A DNA stretch of 64,000 nt from NCBI RefSeq assembly GCF_001591965.1, contig NZ_BCVX01000006.1:62001-126000 (forward strand), given 5' to 3'. Numbering within the stretch: the first letter of the stretch is position 1; the number at the start of each line of letters is the position of its first letter. Under the pieces are notes generated by a model, which saw only the letters and a list, made by a program, of their open reading frames with translations, searched no databases and was not told the DNA's origin. A program made the translations under genes and the position numbers. Below are positions 13,123 to 22,341 of this stretch, one piece after another. The stretch is from Lysinibacillus odysseyi 34hs-1 = NBRC 100172 (lineage in GTDB: Bacteria > Bacillota > Bacilli > Bacillales_A > Planococcaceae).

Positions 13123-13237
13123 TAAGAAAAAGACCAGGCATACCCGGTATCATTGACTAAAAAGATTTGTCTGCAGGGAGTTCGGAGTCTCCACCTGCAG
13201 CAGAAGCACTCGTTTATGGTAAATAGCAAACCAATTT

Positions 13238-13274
13238 GAAGGCTAATTCTAATATGAATTGGCCTTCATTTATT
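13238..13274 (+). terminator. Probable terminator after the GyrI-like gene
   Basis: A 12-bp stem with one G-U pair (13238-13249 with 13256-13267) is followed by ATTTATTT. It lies in the 303-bp gap between 13122 and 13426. That gap also holds a CTGCAGG/CCTGCAG hairpin near 13173 and no convincing gene. Confidence 0.55.
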
Positions 13275-13425
13275 TGGTGTTATATAAGACTTGCCATGAC
13301 TGCAACAAGTCCATTAGCCGGAGAGACACCGAGCAAAACTGTCCTAAAATACTTAAACAATGAGTATACTAATGATATGGCTCATTTACATAATGAGGAC
13401 AATCACATACAGAAGAGGTGGTAAA

Positions 13426-13851
13426 TTGATAAAGATTATTATAGAAATAACATCACTACTATTTATATTTATTGGTATATTACATGTCTTCTGGGCATTT
13501 GGCGGGAATTGGGGAATACATGCAGTTCTTCCAACTAGTGAAGATAGTAAATTAGCAGTTTTACGGCCAGGAATGCTGGGTACCCTATTTGTTGCATTGC
13601 TTTGCTTTTTTGCATCTGTACTTCTATTAGTTCAAATAGATTTATTCACTGTCATCAAACCCTCCCCTCTTACAAAATGGCTTTGTATAGCTGGAGGAAT
13701 TGTTTTCTTGTTACGTGCTATCGGGGAAGGAAAATATGTAGGCTTTTTCAAGAAAGTTAAACATACTCGATTTGCAAAACAAGATACCGCCTTCTATTCC
13801 CCTCTTTGTGTATGGATGAGTTTCGCTTTTTTGCTGGCGTCATTTACTTGA
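13426..13851 (+). CDS. DUF3995 family small membrane protein
   Basis: The roughly 141-residue protein has four hydrophobic segments and the DUF3995 signature (ILHVFWAFGGNWGIHAVLPT near the N-terminus, FLLRAIGEGKYVGFFKK later). I place the start at the TTG at 13426 because AGAGGTGG sits 4-11 bases upstream; an earlier ATG would put the ribosome site inside the gene. Its function is unknown. It stands alone between two hairpins. Confidence 0.85.
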   Translation: MIKIIIEITSLLFIFIGILHVFWAFGGNWGIHAVLPTSEDSKLAVLRPGMLGTLFVALLCFFASVLLLVQIDLFTVIKPSPLTKWLCIAGGIVFLLRAIGEGKYVGFFKKVKHTRFAKQDTAFYSPLCVWMSFAFLLASFT

Positions 13852-13929
13852 GATTTTGTCAATCTACATATGGATGAACGAACTGCTCAAGTAAGTAAAG
13901 TGGATGTCAAATAGATGGCGAAATACAAT

Positions 13930-13962
13930 AATAAAAGCAATGGAAAATGAATTCCATTGCTT
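13930..13962 (-). terminator. Terminator shared by the convergent DUF3995 and MHS transporter genes
   Basis: A perfect 11-bp stem (13935-13945 with 13952-13962) encloses a 6-base loop. On the minus strand it is followed by a T-rich TTATTATT run, 14 bases after the transporter stop. It may also stop transcription on the plus strand. Confidence 0.75.
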
Positions 13963-13976
13963 CGGACTGTTATTTA

Positions 13977-15446
13977 TTAGTCTTTATATAATAAGCTGGT
14001 TAATAGACCTTTGCCAAGACGACCTTTTCTAGGTGATTTCAACTCATCATGCCACCAGTATGCTTTCTCCGGATTTTTAAGCACTTCTTTTATTTCGCTC
14101 GGATGCTCAACAACCGGTGCGGAACCTCGAAGTGACCTACCTGCAGTCTCTTTTACAAACAGCGTGACGATTACAATTCCGAATAAGCACATAGCCATCA
14201 AGTAGTATGCCGGTACCATTTTATTACCCGTTACACTTACTAGCCATGCAACAAGGACCGGTGTCGTTCCTCCAAATAGTGATGTCGCCGTATTATACGT
14301 GATGGCAAGGGCACCGTAACGCACTTTTGTAAAAAACAGCGATGGAAGCGTAGCTGGCAAGGATCCCTGCAACGTTGACAGCAGTATACCGAGAATCAGC
14401 AATCCAAAAAATGCGCCATAGATATTGCCTGAACGAACTAGCATAAATGCAGGAACACTTAGTACAATCGCTCCAATTAAGCCTGCTTTTAATACACGAT
14501 TTCTGCCGATTCGGTCACTCAAATGCCCCATTGCCATAACAAGCGGTATCATCGCAACCATTACTAGAACAAGCAGTAAAAGCCCTTTTTCTTCACTGTA
14601 TCCAAGCTCTTCTGACATGTAAGAAGGCATATATGTCAGGACGGTATAACTCATTACATTGTAGAAAATAACGATGGCTGTACAAATTAATAGTGCCTTC
14701 CGGTGCTCCGTAAAAATTTCTTTTAAAGACGAGTTTTCTTTTCTTTCTTCTATCGTTTGATTCATCGCCTTGAATGCCGGCGTCTCATCCAAATGGTTAC
14801 GGAAATAAAAACCGATTATACCAAGCGGTGCAGCAATAAAGAATGGTATTCTCCAGCCCCATGCCACCATCGTCTCACTTCCAAGGATATATGTAAGCAA
14901 TGTTACAAGACCGGCGCCGGCAATATAGCCTACCAATGTTCCTACTTCCAAACCACTTGCCATAAAACTGCGTTTTTTATCGGGAGTCGTTTCCGCAATA
15001 TAGGTCATAGCCCCTGCATACTCCCCGCCCGTTGAAAATCCTTGAACAAGTCTTGCTGAAAGTAATAAGATCTGTGCAGTAATCCCAATAGCTGCGAAAC
15101 CAGGTATTAACCCAATGCTCAGAGTGGCAGCTGACATCAGGATCATCGTGATAGCTAAAACATTTTTCCGTCCTATACGGTCACCTAACATGCCAAAGAA
15201 CATCCCGCCGATTGGTCGTGCTATAAAAGCAACAGCAAAAGTAGCAAATGCATAGATTAATTGAAAAGCTGGGTCAATTTCAGGGAAAAAGACTTTCCCC
15301 ATTGTAACGGCCAAGAAGGAATAAATACCAAAATCAAACCACTCCATGGCATTCCCGATGGATGTACCAAACATGGACTTTTTAGCTGCAGTGCTCTCTA
15401 CTACGGAAATATCCTTTTTCTTTAGTTCTTGTAGTTGTTTACTCAT
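13977..15446 (-). CDS. MFS transporter of the metabolite:H+ symporter (MHS, ProP-like) group
   Basis: The 489-residue protein has about 12 membrane segments. The opening IGNAMEWFDFGIYSFLAVTMGKVFFPE and the cytoplasmic loop motif MLGDRIGRKNVL are typical of MHS family symporters such as ProP and ShiA, which move zwitterions or carboxylates with protons. A ribosome site GGAGGGA precedes the ATG. It is a single gene, and the exact substrate cannot be told from sequence. Confidence 0.92.
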   Translation of the reverse strand: MSKQLQELKKKDISVVESTAAKKSMFGTSIGNAMEWFDFGIYSFLAVTMGKVFFPEIDPAFQLIYAFATFAVAFIARPIGGMFFGMLGDRIGRKNVLAITMILMSAATLSIGLIPGFAAIGITAQILLLSARLVQGFSTGGEYAGAMTYIAETTPDKKRSFMASGLEVGTLVGYIAGAGLVTLLTYILGSETMVAWGWRIPFFIAAPLGIIGFYFRNHLDETPAFKAMNQTIEERKENSSLKEIFTEHRKALLICTAIVIFYNVMSYTVLTYMPSYMSEELGYSEEKGLLLLVLVMVAMIPLVMAMGHLSDRIGRNRVLKAGLIGAIVLSVPAFMLVRSGNIYGAFFGLLILGILLSTLQGSLPATLPSLFFTKVRYGALAITYNTATSLFGGTTPVLVAWLVSVTGNKMVPAYYLMAMCLFGIVIVTLFVKETAGRSLRGSAPVVEHPSEIKEVLKNPEKAYWWHDELKSPRKGRLGKGLLTSLLYKD

Positions 15447-15852
15447 TTATTCCCTCCTCAATGCTGTATAAATTGCTTAACAGTTTTTCCCCTTATTTAT
15501 TCCACTTGAAACACTACAAAAATAGAGAAGTTATCGTAAAATGAAGATTTTACGCTGGCTGCTCAATTAGAATACTTAAATTTATCTGATTCATGGCTAC
15601 ACATCCTGTTCCTTATATGAAGTTGCTTATGTAGACTTTCTGGATTTATCGGGGGGCTATACAAATGAGGGAGGTATGGGGCTAAATGGCTTAGAATTCT
15701 CAGACATTGTTTTGATGAGCAAGCAACGAAACGTCCGGCTCGGCAGGCTTCCCTATAAGAGTTGGTCAGCAATCAAAAGAAGATAATCCACCAGAACTGC
15801 TCAAGCTGTAAAATAGATTCTCAATGTATTTCGAACAATAGGCGAAATTCAA
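15447..15852. other. Intergenic region with no recognisable gene
   Basis: I see no gene with a plausible start and ribosome site here. A 69-codon minus-strand ORF (15563-15772) has no ribosome site and an unlikely composition. The promoter of the MHS transporter must lie in the part next to 15446. Confidence 0.5.
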
Positions 15853-15893
15853 CACAAAAAAGACGGATATGCCTAATTGCTATATCCGTCTTT
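15853..15893 (-). terminator. Terminator of the lipoprotein/two-component operon
   Basis: A perfect 12-bp stem (15859-15870 with 15882-15893) is followed on the minus strand by a T6 run. It lies 4 bases past the ankyrin lipoprotein stop. Confidence 0.9.
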
Positions 15894-15896
15894 CTC

Positions 15897-16565
15897 CTAT
15901 TCTTCTAACATTTTAATCATTTCTGTATACCCCTTCTCCTTAGCGTAATCAAGTGCTGTTTTCCCGGAATTGTCACGAAGTTCTTTATTCGCATTATGGG
16001 CTAATAATTCCTGTACAATCTGCTGATACACGAATGAACCGTCTGTTAAGGCTACCGCTTCAATTAAAGCCGTATAGCCAAAGCTATTTTGATGATCGAT
16101 ATCTAATTTACCATCCGCTAAAAGCAGCTTCACATTGTCTAAATGTCCTTTTTCCGCTGCTGGTATTAATGCATTGCCGCCATAGCGGTTAACAATTTCC
16201 TGATTCGGCTCCGCATGCTCCAGCATATACTTTAAAATCTCTGTTTTTCCTTGCGCACCTGCATACAGATAGGCGCTATCCTGAATATTATCCTGTTGAT
16301 TAATATCTGCTCCCGCTTTAATTAACAATTTTGCCGCTTCAATATAGTTTTCATGTACAGCAATTAATAAAGGCGTTTCCCCCTTATCATTCGTTTCATC
16401 GATCGGATATGATGAATCCTGGACAATTTCCTGCACTTTCTCTAAATCATTGTTTTCTACTGCCTGAATAAGTTCTCCCGGTTGTTGCTTCATATGCTTT
16501 TCCGCCCCTTCATTACACCCTGTTAATATGAATAATATGGTTACGACAATGCCTATAAATTTCAT
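15897..16565 (-). CDS. Ankyrin-repeat lipoprotein
   Basis: The 222-residue protein has a lipoprotein signal with lipobox ILTGC (Cys17), so it should be anchored outside the membrane. The rest is made of about five ankyrin units (for example ETPLLIAVHENYIEAAKLLI, NALIPAAEKGHLDNVKLLL, KTALDYAKEKG). It is the last gene of a minus-strand operon, 27 bp after the response regulator and directly before a terminator. Extracellular ankyrin lipoproteins probably bind protein partners at the envelope. A role in sensing for the two-component system is inference. Confidence 0.9.
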   Translation of the reverse strand: MKFIGIVVTILFILTGCNEGAEKHMKQQPGELIQAVENNDLEKVQEIVQDSSYPIDETNDKGETPLLIAVHENYIEAAKLLIKAGADINQQDNIQDSAYLYAGAQGKTEILKYMLEHAEPNQEIVNRYGGNALIPAAEKGHLDNVKLLLADGKLDIDHQNSFGYTALIEAVALTDGSFVYQQIVQELLAHNANKELRDNSGKTALDYAKEKGYTEMIKMLEE

Positions 16566-16592
16566 GTAAAACCTTCCTTAGACAAGGAGATT

Positions 16593-17285
16593 TCAACTAT
16601 TAAACCGGTAGCCGCTGCCCCAGATTGTCTCAATTGGCAGCTCTGATAGTTTCCCCTTTTTTAATTTATCCCGAATCCGACCTACATGAACGACAACCGT
16701 AAAAACATCCCCATCTAAATCATCCATATACCATAATTGACGGAATAGCTGCTCCTTTGTCCATACGCGGTTCGGATGCTCCATAAAAAATACGAGTAAA
16801 TCAAATTCCTTCGTTGTAAAAATAACTTCCTGACCTAAAACGAATACTTTGCGTGCAGCTTTATCAACTATAATATTATTCCTCTCTAAATATTCCTGTT
16901 GTTGTCCTGTACCTGTCAGCTGCTTATAACGTTTACTATGGGCTTGTACACGTGCAACAAACTCGCTTGGGCTAAATGGTTTCGTTATATAATCATCCGC
17001 ACCTAAACCAAGCCCTCTTATTTTATCGATATCTTCTTTTTTCGCAGATACAATTACAAGCGGTATATTTTTCTTTTCACGAATACGGCGGCAAATTTCA
17101 AACCCATTCATTGAAGGGAGCATTAAATCAACGACAATTAAATCAAATGGTTCATTTAATGCTCGATTCAATCCTTCAAAACCGTCCGTTACAATTTCTG
17201 CTTGGATGTCATGAATTTCCAAATAATCTCTTTGTAATTCCGCAATGCTTATATCATCTTCAATGATTAAAATTCGTGATGGCAC
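16593..17285 (-). CDS. OmpR/PhoB-type response regulator
   Basis: The 230-residue protein has a receiver domain with acidic pocket (IIEDD) and phospho-acceptor Asp53 (VVDLMLP), and a C-terminal winged helix (about 130-228, FTTKEFDLLVFFMEHPNRVWTKEQLFRQLW, then GSGYRF). I take a GTG start at 17285. The SD-like AGGAAG is about 12 bases upstream, so the start is not fully secure. It follows the histidine kinase by 18 bp, which is the reverse of the usual regulator-first order. It is the kinase's cognate partner by position. Confidence 0.94.
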   Translation of the reverse strand: MPSRILIIEDDISIAELQRDYLEIHDIQAEIVTDGFEGLNRALNEPFDLIVVDLMLPSMNGFEICRRIREKKNIPLVIVSAKKEDIDKIRGLGLGADDYITKPFSPSEFVARVQAHSKRYKQLTGTGQQQEYLERNNIIVDKAARKVFVLGQEVIFTTKEFDLLVFFMEHPNRVWTKEQLFRQLWYMDDLDGDVFTVVVHVGRIRDKLKKGKLSELPIETIWGSGYRFNS

Positions 17286-17303
17286 TAGTTATTGACACTT
17301 CCT

Positions 17304-18755
17304 TTAAGCCTTTTCCAAGATTATCGTTACCGTTGTACCATGATGCAGCTTACTTTGAATTTTAACGTGACCATTATGCTTTTCAACGATTTGCTTTACA
17401 ATCGCAAGCCCTAAGCCGCTGCCGCCTGTCGTCGATGTTCTTGCCTCTTCACCACGATAAAAGTGATCGAATACATATGGGAGTTGTATATCCGAAATTC
17501 CCTGTCCGTTATCCTTCACAACTATCTCAACTTGATGACCAGTGACTACTACTTCCAAACTCATATACAATGGTTCATTCGGCTTTTTAAACTTGATACT
17601 ATTTTCTATTAAATTCGTAATTGCCCGGTTCATCTGCATACGATCAACCTGAACATATACATCCTCCACTACATTCAGATCCCATTGAACTTCCCGATTA
17701 TATAATTGAAATTCTTCCACTATATGTGTAAGGAATTTAGCAAGCTGTATCCGTTCAAAATGGAACTGAACTGCCTCCGCATCAAACTTGGAGTAAAGGA
17801 AAAGTTCCTCGATCAGGCTGTTCAATGCGAGTGATTTAGAATGAATAGTCTTCAAATATTTCTCCCGCTTTTCAGGTGTCTCGGCAACTCCCTCCCGCAA
17901 ACCCTCAACATACCCAATAATAGTTGTAATCGGTGTTTTTAAATCGTGGGAAATGCTTGCTATTAGGTCTTTACGATTTTTTTCAAGATGTCGCTGCTCC
18001 TGGATAGACACTAAAAGTGCTGTTCGCATACTCTCAAAATTAGCTGTCAGCTCATGCACTTCCCTTGCTGTATTGGCAGGTATAGTCGGTGTCTCGACCA
18101 TTAAATTTCCCTCTTGTATTTCAGACATGGTCTGTCCTAAATTTTCCAAAGGCTTAATAATTGTCTTGTGCAAAAGCCGGTTTAAAAAGAGCATTGCTGC
18201 GAACGACGCAAGAAGGATGATGAAAATAATAATAATTCCCCATTTTGTAAGAAACTCTAAAAAGCTGTTTTCTTTCTTCAACACTAGAATGCTGCCCTTC
18301 GACTTGTCGCTATAGTAAAAATCAAACTTAATATAGCGGTACAGCCTCCCTGCATTATCTATCGTGCCCTTCGTTTCAATATTATTCGTATCGAAATTCG
18401 GGAAATGCACGACAAGCGACTTTTCTACCAAACCTTCCGAATAATATACAATCTCTCCTTCATGGCGGATAACAACCCCAAGTGCCTCCTTCTCAATCCG
18501 CTGTAATTTCCCCTTCATATCCTGTACTAAAAGCTTGTCAGGTTCCTGCTTGGCAATATTACGCAGCTCTACATAAGCAAGCTCCTCTTCCGGGCTCAAT
18601 GAGCGCTGTTTTGTAAAAGTTTTATACAATGTTTTAGGCGTCGGGACTGACCCTGTTGTCACATAAAAAACAATACATAGAATGGAGAGAATAGAGACAC
18701 TCGCAATAACAATACCACCGATGTAAGAAACTAAAAATCTATTTTTGATCGTCAT
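17304..18755 (-). CDS. Sensor histidine kinase
   Basis: This 483-residue protein has membrane segments at about residues 9-32 and 170-192 around an extracellular sensor of about 140 residues. A HAMP domain (about 192-245) follows, then HisKA with His270 (SISHDLKTPIT) and a HATPase domain with N, G1 and G2 boxes (NLIENSIKF, DNGQGI, GGSGLGLAIVK). AAAGGAGA precedes the ATG. It sits between a DUF4822 lipoprotein gene and the response regulator, so the extracellular domain may read the state of the lipoproteins (inference). Confidence 0.94.
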   Translation of the reverse strand: MTIKNRFLVSYIGGIVIASVSILSILCIVFYVTTGSVPTPKTLYKTFTKQRSLSPEEELAYVELRNIAKQEPDKLLVQDMKGKLQRIEKEALGVVIRHEGEIVYYSEGLVEKSLVVHFPNFDTNNIETKGTIDNAGRLYRYIKFDFYYSDKSKGSILVLKKENSFLEFLTKWGIIIIFIILLASFAAMLFLNRLLHKTIIKPLENLGQTMSEIQEGNLMVETPTIPANTAREVHELTANFESMRTALLVSIQEQRHLEKNRKDLIASISHDLKTPITTIIGYVEGLREGVAETPEKREKYLKTIHSKSLALNSLIEELFLYSKFDAEAVQFHFERIQLAKFLTHIVEEFQLYNREVQWDLNVVEDVYVQVDRMQMNRAITNLIENSIKFKKPNEPLYMSLEVVVTGHQVEIVVKDNGQGISDIQLPYVFDHFYRGEEARTSTTGGSGLGLAIVKQIVEKHNGHVKIQSKLHHGTTVTIILEKA

Positions 18756-18823
18756 ATTGATCTCCTTTCCTCAATATATAAAGGAGATTCCTTATTTTTT
18801 CAAGTGACGGAGATTATCCTTGA

Positions 18824-19786
18824 TTAAAAACTAAAAGATGGCTGTAGATCTCCCTCATATGGCTCATGCTCTACAAAAATTGTGATATCACTGCCATCTG
18901 CACCCTTACCAAGACGTTTATAAGTAAACTTATCATCATTTAACTCAGTAAGCTCCAATGCTGCACCGTATTTATTATCACCTATTGATACATGAGCGCG
19001 AATTTTATTGTCATGGATGACATTAAAGTAACCGTAATCTCCCCGACTTTCTCCGGTTTCCATATTAAAAAATTCATATTTATTTGTGTCCTTAGCAAAT
19101 TTTGCGACACTTAAAAAATTCATATTATACTGTGTGACATCATTGCCTTTTTCATCAAGTACCTTTGTTCCTTGCCATAAAGTATTACCAAGAATCTCAT
19201 CACCATCTACACGTGTATCAATATCTCCTGTAGAAGCAGTTAACTTTTGCTCTTGTTTAGAGAAGGTTAAATCATTTTCATATGGTATATGCTCTACAAA
19301 TACTTCCGTGTCATTACCTTTCGCATCTTTCCCCATACGCTTGTAAGTGAAAATCCCCTCATCTAATTCAGTTATTTCAACGACAGCCTGGTATTTCATC
19401 GTTTCTGAAATTAAAATGCGTTTCAGCCCGTCGTTCGTCATAAAGAATGTCCCCTCATCGCCGCGTGTCTCACCTGTTTTTGCATCAAAAAATTCATATC
19501 GGCCTGTCTGAGAATCGTATTTTGCTAAACCGATAAACCCAGCATTTTCCTTAGTTAAATCATTGTTATCCTTATCGTAAACACGAGTTCCCTGCCAATT
19601 TGTGCCGCTTAATATATCCGCCATTTCTTGACCCTTTGTAAGCTGTTTTTCAGCTTTATTGGCTTTCACCTGTTCATTTTGCGTTACTGTATTATTTGTC
19701 TCATTTTTTGCCATATCAGTGCATGCCGCCAATAATGTGACTGAACTAAAAATAGCGAGTGTTGCGAATTTTAACTTATTATTCAT
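18824..19786 (-). CDS. Lipoprotein with two DUF4822 domains
   Basis: The 320-residue protein carries a lipobox (LLAAC, Cys22). It contains two copies of one domain at about residues 52-180 and 192-315, each starting with GTNWQGTRVYD or GNTLWQGTKVLD and ending with a VEHIPYE or VEHEPYE motif. This matches DUF4822, a family of unknown function. It is the first gene of a four-gene minus-strand operon, 68 bp ahead of the histidine kinase, with a GGAGG ribosome site. An extracytoplasmic ligand- or stress-sensing role with the kinase is plausible but not shown. Confidence 0.88.
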   Translation of the reverse strand: MNNKLKFATLAIFSSVTLLAACTDMAKNETNNTVTQNEQVKANKAEKQLTKGQEMADILSGTNWQGTRVYDKDNNDLTKENAGFIGLAKYDSQTGRYEFFDAKTGETRGDEGTFFMTNDGLKRILISETMKYQAVVEITELDEGIFTYKRMGKDAKGNDTEVFVEHIPYENDLTFSKQEQKLTASTGDIDTRVDGDEILGNTLWQGTKVLDEKGNDVTQYNMNFLSVAKFAKDTNKYEFFNMETGESRGDYGYFNVIHDNKIRAHVSIGDNKYGAALELTELNDDKFTYKRLGKGADGSDITIFVEHEPYEGDLQPSFSF

Positions 19787-20149
19787 AAGTTATTTCCTCC
19801 TTTATCATTTGCTTATACTTCATTATGAAGCGCAGTTCTAAACTGGATATATCGCAAATATAAACAAAATATAAATTCGAAAAAACGCTACATGTGCTAA
19901 GCCCTATGCTTTTTTATAGATGAAAGCAAATAATAAATAGCGGCAATAAATGATACTTACTTATGATAAGGATCAGTGCATCTATTGAACTCATATTTTT
20001 TACTATTTTCTTCAGATCAAAATAAGCCCCATTTCTCCTATCTAAAAAGAAAGATTCTACTGTGCAAAAAAATTCTTACTGTCTGTTTGTCATAATAATA
20101 ACTCCTTCGGAAAAACTAGCTTAAAAAGCGATGATTGGAGTCCCTAAAG
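19787..20149. other. Divergent promoter region of lipoprotein operon and ykgA
   Basis: This 363-bp AT-rich gap lies between two divergently transcribed units and must contain both promoters. I see no gene, riboswitch or strong hairpin in it. Confidence 0.4.
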
Positions 20150-21007
20150 ATGACAGAACGTCCACAGACAAACAGCAAGACTTTTTGTATGAGTGAATAC
20201 GATGTGCTAAAACGAGTAATCCTTTGTCAGCCTCAATATATGACCATCCGCGAAGTGATTAATGAAACGCAGGAACATTTTAAAAATGTAGGTATCCATA
20301 TAGAGCGCGCACTCGAACAGCATAGTGAACTTGTTAAAACGTTAAAGGAAAATAAAATCGACGTTATTTTATTGCCTTATCACAAAAAATATCCTGAACA
20401 GGTTTTTACACGAGATATTGGTTTTACACTGGGGCAGACAATCTTCGTCGCTAAAATGGCAACAGATGTCCGCTCGGGGGAGGAGGACATTTTAAAACAA
20501 TGGCTCGAGGATGAAGAAATCTCCTACTATAATTTAATCGAGGAACGGATTGAAGGTGGAGATGTTGTGATTGATGGGAAGACAATTTACGTGGGACTCA
20601 GTAACCGGACGACCCTAAAAGCTTCCGAACAATTACAGCGTCTTTTAAATCAATTTGATGTCATTCCCATTTCATTTAAAGAAAAATACTTGCATCTGGA
20701 TTGTATATTTAATGTCGTTTCACCTGAAGTGGCCCTTATTTACCCAAATGCATTAACGCAAAAAGACATCGATTTTTTTGCTGCACGCTATGATCTAATT
20801 GAAGTATCGGAAGAGGAACAATTTCAATTGGGCACAAATGTATTAAGTATTGGCAACAAGCGGGTATTGAGCCTGCCAGTAAATAAAAATGTAAACAAAC
20901 AGCTTCGCAACCGAGGCTTCCAAGTAATCGAAGTGGATATTACAGAAATCATCAAATCAGGCGGCTCTTTCCGCTGCTGTACCCTGCCTATCTTACGGGA
21001 AGCTTAA
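20150..21007 (+). CDS. ykgA: Dimethylarginine dimethylaminohydrolase-family protein (YkgA-like)
   Basis: The roughly 285-residue protein belongs to the guanidino-group modifying (DDAH/amidinotransferase) superfamily. Visible motifs are FTRDIGF, the substrate Asp/Glu loop EGGDVV, the catalytic His in YLHLDCIF and the nucleophile Cys region FRCCTLPI near the C-terminus. The reaction in this family is hydrolysis of a methylated arginine to citrulline, but bacterial members may have other substrates. The length equals B. subtilis YkgA. I choose the ATG at 20150 because GGAG lies 9 bases upstream; a TTG at 20135 would place that site inside the gene. A terminator follows. Confidence 0.9.
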   Translation: MTERPQTNSKTFCMSEYDVLKRVILCQPQYMTIREVINETQEHFKNVGIHIERALEQHSELVKTLKENKIDVILLPYHKKYPEQVFTRDIGFTLGQTIFVAKMATDVRSGEEDILKQWLEDEEISYYNLIEERIEGGDVVIDGKTIYVGLSNRTTLKASEQLQRLLNQFDVIPISFKEKYLHLDCIFNVVSPEVALIYPNALTQKDIDFFAARYDLIEVSEEEQFQLGTNVLSIGNKRVLSLPVNKNVNKQLRNRGFQVIEVDITEIIKSGGSFRCCTLPILREA

Positions 21008-21022
21008 ATAAATGAGTGACTA

Positions 21023-21063
21023 AATAAACAACCCGCATTTTCTAGAATGGGGTTGTTTATTTG
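21023..21063 (+). terminator. Terminator after ykgA
   Basis: A 12-bp stem (21023-21034 with 21050-21061) with a 15-base loop sits 16 bases past the ykgA stop. The T-rich stretch is within the distal arm. Confidence 0.7.
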
Positions 21064-21297
21064 GTTATTAGCTTTAATTTCACTCTAGGAGCAAATCGAT
21101 AATAAACGTTGATTCTTGCATATGACATGACACTTTTTGGTCGGTCTTTTTTGTTTTGTGTACGTATTTCAAATCGAAAAGATTTTTGACTAGGATAGTT
21201 TTCTGTTTAATTAACATAAACATCGTACCTAGTTATGATACGGGTCTCCATAACATGTGTAAGTGCGTTTTTAATTGTCGTTTCTATGTTCTTTAAA

Positions 21298-22047
21298 TTA
21301 TACTTTTTTTGCTCTAACAATTAAAAACGAAGGTCGACGGAATTCTTTATTCAGACTTGGTAAATTACACACCGCTTCTTCACTTGGCACTGGCTCAATC
21401 ATTTTTTCAATTTGTAATCCACTTTCAATAAGGGTATTTAGGATAGTAGACATCGTGCGGTGATATATCATCACATTCTCAACTAACCAATTTTGAGTAC
21501 GTAAGCCTTCATCCTGATAATTGTCTACCGCAAAATAAAGGAGATCACCTTCTTTATTTGTGATCCAATTCTCTCTTCCTTTATTTGCAGTTACAATCGG
21601 GTGCTCTAGAGAGAATAGTAAAATTCCTCCTTTGCATAATGCCGTACTTATCTTCTTTATAAGCAACTGAAAATCTGCAATATAGTGAAAAGCTAAGGAG
21701 CTACTAACAAAATCAATAGTTCCATTCGTCACTGTCATATCTTCAAATGCAGCCTGCTCAAAAGTAAGCCCTTCATGAATATGACGCTTTTTTGCATGAG
21801 CAATCATGTTTGAAGAAATATCAATTCCCGTGACATGTTTTGCCCCTTGGCTAATACAATAGGCTGCAAAATTCCCCATTCCACAGCCAATATCTAATAC
21901 TACTTTATTTTCAAGATTTGGAATTAGCGAGAAAAAGTTTGGCTGCTCAAGCAAATTGTTATAATTATTTTCCCGAGCCCGTATTTCTTGATATTTCTCG
22001 AAAAACGTATCGTTATCATATATATTCTGTTTCATTTTACCCTTCAT
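21298..22047 (-). CDS. Class I SAM-dependent methyltransferase
   Basis: The 249-residue protein has SAM motif I (VVLDIGCGMGNFAAY, around residues 49-63), motif II (VTGIDISSNMIAHAKKR) and motif IV (IDFVSSSLAFHYI). This is the Methyltransf_11/25 type, acting on an unknown small molecule. Either ATG at 22047 or the one four codons later (22035, after AAGGG) may start it. It is a single minus-strand gene with no operon partner. Confidence 0.9.
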   Translation of the reverse strand: MKGKMKQNIYDNDTFFEKYQEIRARENNYNNLLEQPNFFSLIPNLENKVVLDIGCGMGNFAAYCISQGAKHVTGIDISSNMIAHAKKRHIHEGLTFEQAAFEDMTVTNGTIDFVSSSLAFHYIADFQLLIKKISTALCKGGILLFSLEHPIVTANKGRENWITNKEGDLLYFAVDNYQDEGLRTQNWLVENVMIYHRTMSTILNTLIESGLQIEKMIEPVPSEEAVCNLPSLNKEFRRPSFLIVRAKKV

Positions 22048-22187
22048 TTCACCATAACGTTATGAAGTATTTGCGCAAATTAATTATTACATGTAGGCAA
22101 AAGTAAAAGTAGACTTATAATTCAGTTTTTGCTAGGATGTAGATAGAGGCATGTCTTCTTTATAAAATTCCATGAAAACAATCTATT

Positions 22188-22228
22188 AAAAGGCAGAAAT
22201 CCCACTTGATTTCTGCCTTTATTTTTTT
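22188..22228 (+). terminator. Bidirectional terminator-like hairpin
   Basis: A perfect 13-bp stem (22189-22201 with 22208-22220) is followed by ATTTTTTT on the plus strand and flanked by A4 on the other side. It lies between the starts of two divergent genes, so it may insulate them or be left from a lost gene. Confidence 0.7.
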
Positions 22229-22341
22229 GTATAAATTAAGCACCTATAATTAATGACATCGATCCAGTGTTTGCCATCCGGGCTTTTTCCGTTACAATTA
22301 TGAGTAAATGTTCCAACGAAATCTATAGAGGATGTGCAAAT

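Noticed and set aside
13236-13424. 62-codon plus-strand ORF before the DUF3995 gene
   Set aside because: It contains a terminator hairpin, lacks a ribosome site and has no protein-like pattern.
15563-15772. 69-codon minus-strand ORF
   Set aside because: No ribosome site, Cys/His/Arg-rich chance composition, no neighbour link.
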